From NCBI GenBank assembly GCA_025356595.1, contig JANXSQ010000332.1, positions 1 to 52,415 of the forward strand: a DNA stretch of 52,415 bases. Direction: 5' to 3'. How positions within the stretch are numbered: the first letter of the stretch is position 1; every line of letters begins with the position of its first letter. The notes below the pieces were generated by a model, which saw only the letters and a program-made list of their open reading frames with translations, had not been told where the DNA came from and did not search any database. Positions 9,661 through 19,962 of the stretch are shown piece after piece. The position numbers and the translations under genes were made by a program. The stretch comes from Janthinobacterium sp. (GTDB lineage: Bacteria > Pseudomonadota > Gammaproteobacteria > Burkholderiales > Burkholderiaceae_D).

Positions 9661-9676
9661 GTATTAGTTCTAATAC
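9661..9676. promoter_or_regulatory. Operator-like palindrome before cytochrome b561 gene
   Basis: GTATTAGTTCTAATAC has two perfect 7-bp arms around TT, 25 bp before the cytochrome ATG and next to the AT-rich TACTATATAT. The dyad can be extended loosely to outer TAGT and ACTA. It may be the binding site of an unidentified regulator of the b561-YceI operon. Confidence 0.45.
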
Positions 9677-9700
9677 GTACTATATATCGGAAAGCCATCC

Positions 9701-10225
9701 ATGCCACGCTACACCAAAACCGCCATGCTGCTGCACTGGCTGATCGCCCTGCTGATCGTCGCCGCCTTCGGCCTCGGCCTGGTGATGACCGACATCCCCG
9801 GCATCACACCGACCAAACTCAAATACTTTTCCTGGCATAAATGGCTGGGCGTGACGGTGCTGGCCATGGCCGCGCTGCGCCTGCTGTGGCGCCTCGGCCA
9901 TCGGCCGCCGGCGCCGCCGGCCAGCATCCCCGTCTGGCAAAACAAGGCCGCCGAGGCCATGCACCTCGCCCTCTACATCCTGATGTTCGCGGTGCCCCTG
10001 TCCGGCTATTTCTACACCCTGTCGGCCGGCATTCCGGTGGTCTACCTGGGCCTGTTCCAACTGCCCGTCTTGATCGCCGCCAATCCGGAACTTAAGCCGG
10101 TCTTAAAAGAAGTCCATTACATTCTGACCATGAGCATGGTCGCCGCCGTCGTCGCCCACGCCCTGGCCGCCCTGAAGCACCACTTCATCGACCGCGACGA
10201 CGTCTTGAAACGCATGCTGCCTTAA
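9701..10225 (+). CDS. Cytochrome b561 family protein
   Basis: This 174-residue inner-membrane protein has four predicted helices and the conserved His residues expected to bind two b haems: LLHWLIALL, FSWHKWLG, AMHLALYIL and VAHALAALKHH. The family moves electrons between the quinone pool and periplasmic acceptors; E. coli CybB acts as a superoxide:ubiquinone oxidoreductase. A GGAAAG ribosome-binding site lies 7 nt before the ATG. It is followed after 22 bp by two YceI genes, the same pairing as E. coli yceJ-yceI, so the three probably form an operon with a redox or isoprenoid-quinone role. Confidence 0.9.
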   Translation: MPRYTKTAMLLHWLIALLIVAAFGLGLVMTDIPGITPTKLKYFSWHKWLGVTVLAMAALRLLWRLGHRPPAPPASIPVWQNKAAEAMHLALYILMFAVPLSGYFYTLSAGIPVVYLGLFQLPVLIAANPELKPVLKEVHYILTMSMVAAVVAHALAALKHHFIDRDDVLKRMLP

Positions 10226-10247
10226 TCCACACGACCGGAACCCAACC

Positions 10248-10805
10248 ATGAAAATCACCCAACGCGTTTTACTCGCCTCCCTGCTCGGCCTGTCCCTGGC
10301 CGCCGGCGCCGCCACCCTGCTGAAGACCGACACGGCCAAGAGCAGCGTCTCGGCCGTGTTCAAGCAAATGAACGTGCCGGTCGAGGCGAAGTTCAAGAAG
10401 TACAACATCGTCATCGACTACAACGCCGCCGCGCCGGACGCCTCGAAGGCGACGGTGGATATCGACACCGCCAGCCTGGACGTGGGCGACGCGGAAATGA
10501 ACAAGGAAGTGGCGAAGAAGGAATGGTTCAATTCGGCCCAGTTCCCGAAAGCGACTTTCGTCTCCAGCGCCATCAAGGCGGCCGGCGCCGGCAAGCTGAA
10601 CGTGACCGGCAAGCTGAGCATCAAGGGCAAGACGGCCGACGTCAGCTTCCCCTTGACGGTGAAGACCGAAGCGGGCAAGCAGGTGTTTGAGGGCGCGCTG
10701 CCGATCAAGCGCCTGGCCTTCAACATCGGCGAAGGCGAATGGAAAGACACCGGCATGGTCGCCGACGAGGTGACCATCAAGTTCCACGTCACCGCCGCAC
10801 CGTAA
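10248..10805 (+). CDS. Periplasmic YceI-family lipid-binding protein (first copy)
   Basis: This 185-residue protein has a signal peptide (hydrophobic stretch LLASLLGLSLAAGA, cleavage near residue 21) followed by a YceI lipocalin-like barrel. Recognisable strands include KATVDIDTASLDVGDAEMNKE, WFNSAQFPKATFVS and LSIKGKTADVSFPL. YceI proteins bind polyisoprenoid chains in the periplasm. It is clearly divergent from the second copy, lacking the DPTHTYPSFEADHMG opening, so the pair is not a recent duplication. It lies between the b561 and second YceI genes, which suggests joint function. Confidence 0.9.
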   Translation: MKITQRVLLASLLGLSLAAGAATLLKTDTAKSSVSAVFKQMNVPVEAKFKKYNIVIDYNAAAPDASKATVDIDTASLDVGDAEMNKEVAKKEWFNSAQFPKATFVSSAIKAAGAGKLNVTGKLSIKGKTADVSFPLTVKTEAGKQVFEGALPIKRLAFNIGEGEWKDTGMVADEVTIKFHVTAAP

Positions 10806-10833
10806 ACGCCCCCCACCCCACCCAAGGAGAGTT

Positions 10834-11403
10834 ATGAAATTATCCCACCTGATCGTCGCCGTGCTGGCGGCGGGCGCCACGTCCGCCTACGCGGCCGACA
10901 CCTACAATATCGACCCCACCCACACCTACCCGAGCTTCGAGGCTGACCACATGGGCCTGTCCGTGTGGCGCGGCAAGTTCGACAAGACCTCGGGCACCGT
11001 CACGCTGGACCGCGCCGCCAAGACCGGCACGCTGGACATCAAGATCGACGCCGCCTCGATCGATTTCGGCTTCGACAAGATGAACACGCACGCCAGGTCG
11101 GACGCCATGTTCAACGTCGAGAAATTCCCCTCGGTGAGCTACAAGAGCCGCTCCTTCACCTTCGTCGGCGACAAGCTGGTGTCGGTCGACGGCGAGCTGA
11201 CCCTGCTGGGCGTGACCAAGCCGGTGCAACTGACGGTCAACAAGTTCCGCTGCATCATGCATCCGCGCCTGAAGCGCGAAGTGTGCGGCGCCGACGCCAC
11301 GGCCGAATTCAAGCGCACCGATTTCGGTCTGAACTACGCCACGCCGGCGTTCGCGCCGGAAGTCAAGCTGGCCATCCAGGTCGAAGCGATCAAGGCCGAC
11401 TAA
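10834..11403 (+). CDS. Periplasmic YceI-family protein (second copy, E. coli YceI-like)
   Basis: This 189-residue protein has a signal peptide ending near SAYA-ADTYN and an intact YceI domain. The segments DPTHTYPSFEADHMGLSVWRG, DFGFDKMNTHARSD and FNVEKFPSVSYKS closely match E. coli YceI. It should bind an isoprenoid or quinone-like lipid in the periplasm. A strong AAGGAGAG site precedes the ATG. The gene follows the first YceI copy by 28 bp and is the last gene of the b561 operon, before the branched hairpin at 11431-11477. Confidence 0.93.
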   Translation: MKLSHLIVAVLAAGATSAYAADTYNIDPTHTYPSFEADHMGLSVWRGKFDKTSGTVTLDRAAKTGTLDIKIDAASIDFGFDKMNTHARSDAMFNVEKFPSVSYKSRSFTFVGDKLVSVDGELTLLGVTKPVQLTVNKFRCIMHPRLKREVCGADATAEFKRTDFGLNYATPAFAPEVKLAIQVEAIKAD

Positions 11404-11430
11404 GCCGACTCGGCCGCCGCGCCGCGTCCC

Positions 11431-11477
11431 CGACGGCCCCCGCGCCCCGCCATCCTTGGCGGAGCCGGGGGCCGTCG
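11431..11477. repeat. Branched inverted repeat after the YceI operon
   Basis: CGACGGCCCCCG (11431-11442) pairs perfectly with CGGGGGCCGTCG (11466-11477). An inner stem CCGCC/GGCGG (11447-11451 with 11458-11462) sits inside the loop. It lies 28 bp after the YceI stop and has no T-tract. It is a likely 3'-end structure of the operon. Confidence 0.5.
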
Positions 11478-11594
11478 GCGTTGGCGCGCATGCCGGGGAG
11501 AATGTTCGCTCGCGCACCGACGCGCCGCGCGCCGCGCACTAGGATGGTGCTACCGGCGGATGCGCCGCCGGCGGCCTGGAACGGGAGCGACATC

Positions 11595-11864
11595 ATGGGT
11601 TGCATAATCTGGATGGTGGTGGGTGGCAGCATGGGCTGGCTGGCCAGCATGCTCATGCTGGGCGACACGCAGGACGGGATCTTCCTCAACATCGTCATCG
11701 GCATCCTCGGCGCCTTCCTCGCCGGCCTGCTGCTGGCGCCGCTGTTCGACGGCGCCAGCATAGCCGCCGACGACTTCAGCCCGCTCTCGCTGCTGGTCTC
11801 GCTGCTGGGCGCGAGCGCGGCGCTGACCCTCGCCACGCTGCTGCCGCGCGACCGCCTGCCGTAG
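11595..11864 (+). CDS. Small GlsB/YeaQ/YmgE-family membrane protein
   Basis: This 89-residue protein has three hydrophobic segments. The first pair is linked by a Gly-rich turn, MGCIIWMVVGGSMGWLAS and IFLNIVIGILGAFLAGLLL, which is the transglycosylase-associated (YeaQ/GlsB) pattern. These small inner-membrane proteins are stress-associated and of unknown biochemical role. The start was chosen at 11595 because GGGAG lies 8 nt upstream; the reading frame stays open further upstream, through YceI in another frame, but without support. The gene stands alone. Confidence 0.75.
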   Translation: MGCIIWMVVGGSMGWLASMLMLGDTQDGIFLNIVIGILGAFLAGLLLAPLFDGASIAADDFSPLSLLVSLLGASAALTLATLLPRDRLP

Positions 11865-12022
11865 CGGCGCCGCGCCGGGCCGGCGCTGCATATTGATTGG
11901 ATATCGCCGCCATCCCGGCCGCTCTTTGCGTCGAGATTTTCATTTGATAACATTATCTCTTTAAACTGTTTCCACGGCGCTCAAGAGCGCGCCGGCGCCC
12001 GCCTGCGGCGGCGAAATTATGA

Positions 12023-12051
12023 TTGACTATTGAGGATTCGATAAGGATACT
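12023..12051 (+). promoter_or_regulatory. Predicted sigma70 promoter of the S46 peptidase gene
   Basis: TTGACT (12023-12028), a 17-bp spacer and GATACT (12046-12051) lie in an AT-rich stretch, giving a leader of about 65 nt before the ATG at 12124. Confidence 0.5.
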
Positions 12052-12123
12052 CTAGGTCGCCCGCTGAGATCATCACTGGGCGCCATCCCTCTATAGACTT
12101 CCTCTCATAAGATCATAACTCGA

Positions 12124-14277
<2,154 letters not shown>

Positions 14278-14316
14278 GCGTCCTGCTTGCGCCCCCACGC
14301 GGGGCGCAGCGAACAG

Positions 14317-14346
14317 AGCCGCGCCTTCGGGCGCGGCTTTTTTTTC
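14317..14346 (+). terminator. Intrinsic terminator of the S46 peptidase gene
   Basis: AGCCGCGCC-TTCG-GGCGCGGCT is a perfect 9-bp stem with a stable UUCG loop, followed by a run of T. It lies 39 bp after the stop and before the convergent MBL gene. Confidence 0.92.
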
Positions 14347-14374
14347 GTCCGCGCGGCGCGGTCGACGCCGGGCC

Positions 14375-15136
14375 CTAGCGCTTCCTGGCCTTGAACGGGT
14401 ACACCTCGTCGCGCCGCAGGTAGTTGATGACGCCGTCCGCCGCCGTCTCGACGCCCAGCAGGCGGCCGCCGTCCGGGTGCAGCAGGGCCAGGTCGGCGCC
14501 GGGCAGACGGCGCGGGATGGCGGCGCTGTCGCCGCGCTGCATGCTGTCGCCGCTCAGGTAGATGCGGTAGGCCGCGCCCTTGCCGTCGCCGATGTCGAGC
14601 ATGGCGTCCATCGTCCCGGCCGGCAGCAGCGCGGCGCCGGCGCGGCCGGGCAGCGCCGTCAGGCGCAGGCGGGCCGCGCCCTTGTTGACATGGATCGCGT
14701 CCCAGGTTTCCATGATGTACAGGTTGCGGAAACCGAGGGCCCGCAGGGCGAGCGCGCTCTGGCCGGTGCAGACGATGGGCGTGGCGCGCGCCAGGTTCTG
14801 GCGCGCCAGGCGCTCGATGTGGCCGGGGTGGAAATGCGACAGGACGACCAGGTCGACGGCCGGCGGCGGCTCCGGCAGCGCGGCCGGATCGCTGAAGATC
14901 GTCAAACCCTGGTAGCGGATGAGGACGCCGCGCTCGCCGCTGAATTGCAGGCTGCCGGACAGGCGCGGCGGCGGCGCCGCCCGCTCGGCCGACAGGCGCA
15001 GCGTGTAGCGCGGCCCCGCCGCGCCCGCCCCCGCCGCCTGCCCCTGCGGCGCCGCAACGCCGCCGGCGTGCAGCAGCGCCAGCAGGGCCGGCAAAGCGAG
15101 CCGCCCGCGGACACGCCCGATCAGCTGGTTTTTCAT
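14375..15136 (-). CDS. Exported MBL-fold metallohydrolase-like protein with altered metal motif
   Basis: This 253-residue protein starts at 15136, where a GGGTGGGGG stretch lies upstream; a longer in-frame start at 15172 also exists. A hydrophobic leader (ALPALLALLHAGGVAAP) suggests export or membrane anchoring. The body is a metallo-beta-lactamase fold of the UlaG-like hydrolase type: FSDPAAL, VDLVVLSHFHPGHIERL, ETWDAI, YRIYLSGDSM and ADLALLHPDGG. The usual HxHxDH metal motif reads HFHPGH (101-106), with Gly in place of the Asp that normally binds the second metal. It may use a single metal or be catalytically changed. Substrate unknown. It is convergent with the S46 gene. Confidence 0.75.
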   Translation of the reverse strand: MKNQLIGRVRGRLALPALLALLHAGGVAAPQGQAAGAGAAGPRYTLRLSAERAAPPPRLSGSLQFSGERGVLIRYQGLTIFSDPAALPEPPPAVDLVVLSHFHPGHIERLARQNLARATPIVCTGQSALALRALGFRNLYIMETWDAIHVNKGAARLRLTALPGRAGAALLPAGTMDAMLDIGDGKGAAYRIYLSGDSMQRGDSAAIPRRLPGADLALLHPDGGRLLGVETAADGVINYLRRDEVYPFKARKR

Positions 15137-15236
15137 CGCGCCCCCACCCGAGGAGAGGAAAACCCTACTCATAGCACGCGCCGCGCCGCGCCTCCATGAA
15201 GCGCGTCAAAGGCCGGGGCCGGGTGCTACAATTGGC

Positions 15237-15242
15237 CCCTCG
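15237..15242 (+). promoter_or_regulatory. Probable -10 element for the M14 peptidase gene
   Basis: TACAAT lies 51 bp before the ATG at 15293 in the gap between divergent genes. The -35 region (around GCGTCAAA, 15213-15220) is a weak match. Confidence 0.4.
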
Positions 15243-15292
15243 ACGGCCCCTTACCCAGCGCGCCGTCCTAGCCCTCTAGACCCAAGACCGCT

Positions 15293-16981
15293 ATGCAAGC
15301 AGACATGCGCACGACCTACGAACTCGGTAACAAAAACCAGACCACGACCTGGCTGGAATGCATCAATTTCTACAAGACACTGGCGGCCCGCTTCCCTCAG
15401 GTACTACGCTTCGAGCAGATCGGCGTCTCCGATTCGGGCGTGCCCATCCACGCCGGCGTGGTCAGCGCCGACGGCGTCTTCCAGCGCGAGCAGATCAAGC
15501 GCGAAGGCCGGCCCGTCTTCTTCAACAACAACGGCATCCATCCGGGCGAACCGGAAGGCGTCGACGCCTGCATGGCGCTGGTGCGCGACCTGTGCTTCGA
15601 GCCGGCGCGCCTGGCCGCGCTGGGCCGCACCGTGCTGCTGTTCGTGCCGATCTATAACGTCGACGGCTGCCTGAACCGCGCCGACAGCTCGCGCGTGAAC
15701 CAGGACGGCCCGGAGCAGTTCGGCTTCCGCGGCAACAGCCGCCACCTCGACCTGAACCGCGACTTCATCAAATGCGACAGCCTGAACGCCAAGGTCTTCA
15801 ACCAGTTGCTGAGCAGCTGGGACCCGGACGTGATGGTCGACACGCACACCTCGAACGGCGCCGACTACCCGTACACGATGACGCTGATCCACACCCAGGC
15901 CGACAAGCTGGGCGGCGAGCTGGGCGCCTTCCTGCGCCACACCATGCTGCCGCACATCTTCGCCGAAATGGCGGCCAGCGGCTGGCCGACCTGCCCCTAC
16001 GTCAACCCGGTCAAGGACAGCCCCGACCACGGCATCGCCGAATTCCTCGAAGTGCCGCGTTTTTCCACCGGCTACGCGGCGCTGCACCACGTGATCGGCT
16101 TCATGCCCGAGACGCACATGCTGAAGCCCTTCGCCGACCGTTACGCGGCGATGCGCGCCCTGGTCGAGGTGACGCTGGCCTTCACGGTGGAGCATGGCGA
16201 AGCCATCGGCCGCCTGCGCGCCGCCGCCCGCGAGCAGGACAAGCAAAGGACGCGCTGGCCGGTGAGCTGGAAAATGGACGAGATGAATCCGTCCACCTTC
16301 CGCTTCAAGGGCTACGCGGCGCGCTACACGCCCAGCGAGCTGGGCGACTACACGCGCCTGTCCTACGACCGCGACGCGCCGTGGGAACGCGACATCGCCT
16401 ACTACAACAACTTCGTGGCCGACGTCGTCGTCGCCGCGCCGACCGCCTACATCGTGCCGCAGGCCTGGCGCGAAGTCATCGAGCGCCTGCAATGGAACGG
16501 CGTCGAGATGCGCCGCATCGAGGCGGAAACGACCGTCCAGGCGCAGGTCTACCACATCGCCTCGGTCGGCTCGCGGGCGCAGGCCTATGAAGGCCATATG
16601 TTCCACGACGAAATGGCGCTGGAGCGCCGCGGCGCCAGCGTGGTGGTGCGCGCCGGCGACTACTACATCCCGCTGAACCAGGCCAAGGCCCGCTACGCCG
16701 TCGAGACGCTGGAACCGCAGGCGCACGACAGCTTCTTCCGCTGGGGTTTCTTCAACAGCGTGCTGGAAAAGAAAGAGGCCTACTCCGACTACGTCTTCGA
16801 GGACATGGCGCTGCAACTGCTGCGCGAAGAGCCGGCCCTGGCGGCCAGCTTCGCGCAATGGAAGGCCGCGCACCCCGAGCTGCTGGCCGACCAGGAGCGG
16901 GTGCTCAACTTCATCTTCGAGAACTGCCAGCGCTTCGCCGAGCCGGAATGGCGCCGCTACCCGGTGCTCTCCATCGTCTGA
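15293..16981 (+). CDS. M14-family zinc carboxypeptidase-like protein, cytosolic
   Basis: This 562-residue protein has the M14 metallocarboxypeptidase core. The zinc ligands are HPGEPEG (His83 and Glu86) and VDTHTSNGAD (His185), and the candidate catalytic Glu is Glu273 in MPETHML. LDLNRDF near 160 is a typical substrate-binding segment. The C-terminal half (about 310-560) is an extra domain I do not recognise. There is no signal peptide, so the substrate is probably an intracellular peptide or an acylated amino acid rather than a secreted protein. Met5 is an alternative start. It stands alone between the divergent MBL gene and the FUSC gene. Confidence 0.85.
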   Translation: MQADMRTTYELGNKNQTTTWLECINFYKTLAARFPQVLRFEQIGVSDSGVPIHAGVVSADGVFQREQIKREGRPVFFNNNGIHPGEPEGVDACMALVRDLCFEPARLAALGRTVLLFVPIYNVDGCLNRADSSRVNQDGPEQFGFRGNSRHLDLNRDFIKCDSLNAKVFNQLLSSWDPDVMVDTHTSNGADYPYTMTLIHTQADKLGGELGAFLRHTMLPHIFAEMAASGWPTCPYVNPVKDSPDHGIAEFLEVPRFSTGYAALHHVIGFMPETHMLKPFADRYAAMRALVEVTLAFTVEHGEAIGRLRAAAREQDKQRTRWPVSWKMDEMNPSTFRFKGYAARYTPSELGDYTRLSYDRDAPWERDIAYYNNFVADVVVAAPTAYIVPQAWREVIERLQWNGVEMRRIEAETTVQAQVYHIASVGSRAQAYEGHMFHDEMALERRGASVVVRAGDYYIPLNQAKARYAVETLEPQAHDSFFRWGFFNSVLEKKEAYSDYVFEDMALQLLREEPALAASFAQWKAAHPELLADQERVLNFIFENCQRFAEPEWRRYPVLSIV

Positions 16982-17153
16982 GTCTGACACCGAACCAGTT
17001 CATGGCGTGAAGCGGCGGCCGGCCCAAGCGGTCCGGCCGCCGCTCCCTGCCCGCGTCTGACAGCCGCAGCGGCGTTCACGCGGCGCGATGTGCCGCGCGC
17101 GTTTCTTTTCCATGGCCGGGGCGCCGACGCCCCGCCCAGCAAGGACCCTATCC

Positions 17154-19283
17154 ATGCATTACGCCCTCAATCCGCGTACCTTTTTGTACAGCCATTATTT
17201 CCACCTGGGGCTGCGCTTCGCCATCGGCCTGGTCGCCATCACCCTCATCACGCTGCGCCTGAGCGACAGCGCCACCGCCATGACGGTCTGCATCGGCGCC
17301 CTGTGCACGGCGCTGATGGACATGCCCAGCCCGCTGCGCCACAAACTCAACGAAATGCTCGCCTCGGTGCTGCTGTGCAGTGCCGTGACGCTGCTGATCA
17401 GCCTCGCCGGCCCCATCCACTGGCTGCTGCTGACCCTGTTGGTGCTGATCAGCTTCCTGGCCAGCATGATGGTGGTCTACGGCAAAAAATCCATGCCCCT
17501 GCAACTGGCCGCGCTGTTCATCATGACCATGTCGATGGAGCATGAAATGACGCCGCGCCAGTCCTTCCAGCACGCCGCCCTGTTCATGGCCGGCGGCCTG
17601 GCCTACCTGGCCTATTCGATGGCCGTGTCGTGGCGGCTGCGCCACCGCATCAAGCAGCAGGTGCTGGCCGAGGCGCTCTTCGAACTGGCCGCCTACATCG
17701 ACATCAAGGCCGACTTCTACGACACGCGCTACAACCTCACCGAGCAGTTCAACAAGCTGGTGCGGCAACAGAGCCTGCTGGCCGACCGCCAGCAAGCCTC
17801 GCGCGACCTGATCCTGCGCAGCCACGAAAACAGCAAGGACGCCATCGTCGTCCAGGTCCACGTCTGCATGCTCGACCTGTATGAAATGATCCTGTCGACG
17901 CACACCGACTACGCCCAGTTGCGCGCCCACCTGGCCGATTCGCCGGTGCTCGCCTCGCTGCGCGAGCTGGCCTACAAGGCGGCGCGCGACATCGAGGCGG
18001 TCGCCTACGCGGTCACGCGCAAGCGCGCCGCCTACGCCGCCATCGACTACGCGCGCGAATGGCAAGCCATCGAGGACGAACTGGCCAGCCTGCAGCGCCG
18101 CGGCGCGGCCGGCGAAGCGACCCAGGAGGCGCTGGCCGTGCTGCGCGCGCAGCGCAACAAGATCCGCGCCATCCTCAACATGATCGCCGAGCTGCACCTG
18201 TCGACGCAGAGCGTGTACGCGGCCACGCCCTTCTGGAGCGGCGCCGACATGGCGCCCTTCCTGTCGCAGCAAAAATACGAGCTGCAGATGCTGCTGTCGA
18301 ACCTGCGCCTCGACTCGCCCGTGTTCCGCTTCGCGCTGCGCGTCGCCATGGCGATATCGACCGGCCTGCTGATCGCCGGCTTCCTGCCCTACGCGGCGCA
18401 CAGCTACTGGATCGTGCTGACCATCATCATCATCCTGCGCCCCACCTTCAGCATGACCAAGCAGCGCCGCAGCGACCGCATCATCGGCACCGTCATCGGC
18501 TGCGTGGTGACGGCCGTGGTGATCAAATTCATCGCCAACGAAGCCGTGATCCTGGCCATCCTGTTCCTGGCGACGGTGGCCACGCCGACCTTCATCTACC
18601 TGCGCTACCGCTACGCCGCCATCGCCGTCAGCATCATGATCCTGCTGCAGATGCACCTGGTCGCGCCGGGCAACGCCAACCTGATCACCGAGCGCCTGAT
18701 CGACACCTTCATCGGCGCCGCCGTGGCCAGCGTGTTCAGCTTCGTGCTGGCCAGCTGGGAGTACCAGAGCCTGCCGCGGCTGATCCGCCAGGTGCTCGAC
18801 GCCAACCTCAGCTACATGGAGGCCAGCTTCGCCCTGCTGCAGGACAAATGCGCCAACGACTTCCCCTACCGCATCGAGCGCAAGCGCCTGATGGACAGCC
18901 TGGCGGCGCTCAGCTCGGCGCTGGTGCGCATGCTCGACGAGCCGGCCAGCAAGCGCCGCTCGGTGGAGGACATCAACCTGTTCATCGTGCAGAACTACCT
19001 GCTGGTGGCGCACGTGGCGGCGCTGCGCGCCATCCTGCGCCGCCACGCCAGGGAACTGCCGGCGCAGGCCGTCAACGCCCTGCTGGCGCACAGCCACGCG
19101 CAGGTCTGCCACACCCTGTCGACGGCGCTGGGCGGCGCGCCGGCCGCGCCGGCCGACGCCGCGCCACAGGCCGACGCCGGCGGCTGGTCCGGCTGGCCGC
19201 TGGTGCAGCGCCGCGTGCGCCTGCTGCAGGCCGACGCCGACAAAATCCTCGTCCACAGCGCCGCCATCGTCCACGCCGCCTGA
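17154..19283 (+). CDS. FUSC-family (YccS/YhfK-like) inner-membrane protein
   Basis: This 709-residue protein has two blocks of six hydrophobic segments (about 15-150 and 405-530), each followed by a cytosolic helical region. This is the duplicated layout of YccS/YhfK and aromatic-acid exporter (FUSC) proteins. The conserved segment RPTFSMTKQRRSDRIIGTVIG, after the second block starts, is the FUSC signature. The family is thought to export small acids or toxic compounds. The start at 17154 is preceded by AAGGA; an in-frame ATG at 17088 would add an unlikely basic leader. It is followed by a GGGGACAGACC palindrome. Substrate unknown. Confidence 0.87.
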   Translation: MHYALNPRTFLYSHYFHLGLRFAIGLVAITLITLRLSDSATAMTVCIGALCTALMDMPSPLRHKLNEMLASVLLCSAVTLLISLAGPIHWLLLTLLVLISFLASMMVVYGKKSMPLQLAALFIMTMSMEHEMTPRQSFQHAALFMAGGLAYLAYSMAVSWRLRHRIKQQVLAEALFELAAYIDIKADFYDTRYNLTEQFNKLVRQQSLLADRQQASRDLILRSHENSKDAIVVQVHVCMLDLYEMILSTHTDYAQLRAHLADSPVLASLRELAYKAARDIEAVAYAVTRKRAAYAAIDYAREWQAIEDELASLQRRGAAGEATQEALAVLRAQRNKIRAILNMIAELHLSTQSVYAATPFWSGADMAPFLSQQKYELQMLLSNLRLDSPVFRFALRVAMAISTGLLIAGFLPYAAHSYWIVLTIIIILRPTFSMTKQRRSDRIIGTVIGCVVTAVVIKFIANEAVILAILFLATVATPTFIYLRYRYAAIAVSIMILLQMHLVAPGNANLITERLIDTFIGAAVASVFSFVLASWEYQSLPRLIRQVLDANLSYMEASFALLQDKCANDFPYRIERKRLMDSLAALSSALVRMLDEPASKRRSVEDINLFIVQNYLLVAHVAALRAILRRHARELPAQAVNALLAHSHAQVCHTLSTALGGAPAAPADAAPQADAGGWSGWPLVQRRVRLLQADADKILVHSAAIVHAA

Positions 19284-19300
19284 CCCTCGACAAAACCGGG

Positions 19301-19369
19301 CAAAACCGGAGACAGACCACGATTTACGAGCAATTGTTTCTTCGAAATCGTGGTCTGTCCCCGGTTTTG
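19301..19369. repeat. GGGGACAGACC palindrome (REP-like hairpin)
   Basis: The arms at 19301-19325 and 19345-19369 are complementary over 25 bp with one mismatch, around a 19-nt loop. The core ACCGGGGACAGACCA recurs exactly at 52281-52295. An extra tandem CAAAACCGGG lies at 19291-19300. It sits 17 bp after the FUSC stop and may also act as a 3'-end structure. Confidence 0.8.
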
Positions 19370-19449
19370 TTTTGCGCTATCAGGAAAATAACGTTAGCAT
19401 CCCAGCCACGAACCTCCGCCCGCCCGCGCCGGAGACCCTGCCGCACTGA

Positions 19450-19962
19450 ATGGAGATGCCTCTCTTGGAAACGATCCCGCCGTCCGCCGCCACGCCCCTA
19501 AGCAAACTACCGGCCCTGCTCAGGGTGCGGCGCTGGGTGGACTCCGCGCTGTGCGGCGGCGCCGGCCTGCTGGCTGGCCTCGCCGGCGCGTATCTGCTGC
19601 GCGAGCTCGACGCCGCGCCCTGGAGCGTCGCCTGCGTCGCCGTCCTCCCCGCCGCGCTGCTGGCGGCCCTCGGCTGGCTTTACGCCGGACGCAGTTTTGC
19701 CCTTTATCAGGCCCATTGGCTGGCCGGCGAGGGCGTCGTCCTGCACAGCGGCGTCTGGTGGCGCAGCGAGGCCTGGGTGCCGATCGCGCGCCTTCAGCAC
19801 ATCGACGTCAACCAGGGTCCGCTGGACCGCCGCTGGGGCATGGCCAGCCTGACCCTGCACACGGCCGGCACGCACGAGCACGCCACCCGCATCGACGGCT
19901 TGCCGGTGGCCGACGCGCACGCGCTGCGCGCCGCCCTGCTGCCGCGCGCGGAGCGCGCATGA
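19450..19962 (+). CDS. Bacterial PH-domain membrane protein (YdbS-like)
   Basis: This protein of up to 170 residues has two hydrophobic segments (about 34-50 and 58-78) followed by one bacterial PH (bPH2, formerly DUF304) domain: HWLAGEGVVLHSGVWWRSEAW, ARLQHIDVNQGPLDRRWGMASLTLHTAG. The start is uncertain: ATG at 19450 or 19456 lacks spacing for a ribosome-binding site, whereas TTG at 19465 has GGAG nine nt upstream. Its stop overlaps the start of the next gene (ATGA), so the two are translationally coupled. This is the ydbS-ydbT layout of B. subtilis. Function unclear; probably envelope-associated. Confidence 0.82.
   Translation: MEMPLLETIPPSAATPLSKLPALLRVRRWVDSALCGGAGLLAGLAGAYLLRELDAAPWSVACVAVLPAALLAALGWLYAGRSFALYQAHWLAGEGVVLHSGVWWRSEAWVPIARLQHIDVNQGPLDRRWGMASLTLHTAGTHEHATRIDGLPVADAHALRAALLPRAERA

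Noticed and set aside
15137-15172. A longer N-terminus for the MBL-fold protein from 15172
   Set aside because: It would place extra residues before a standard signal sequence; the ATG at 15136 begins that sequence directly.
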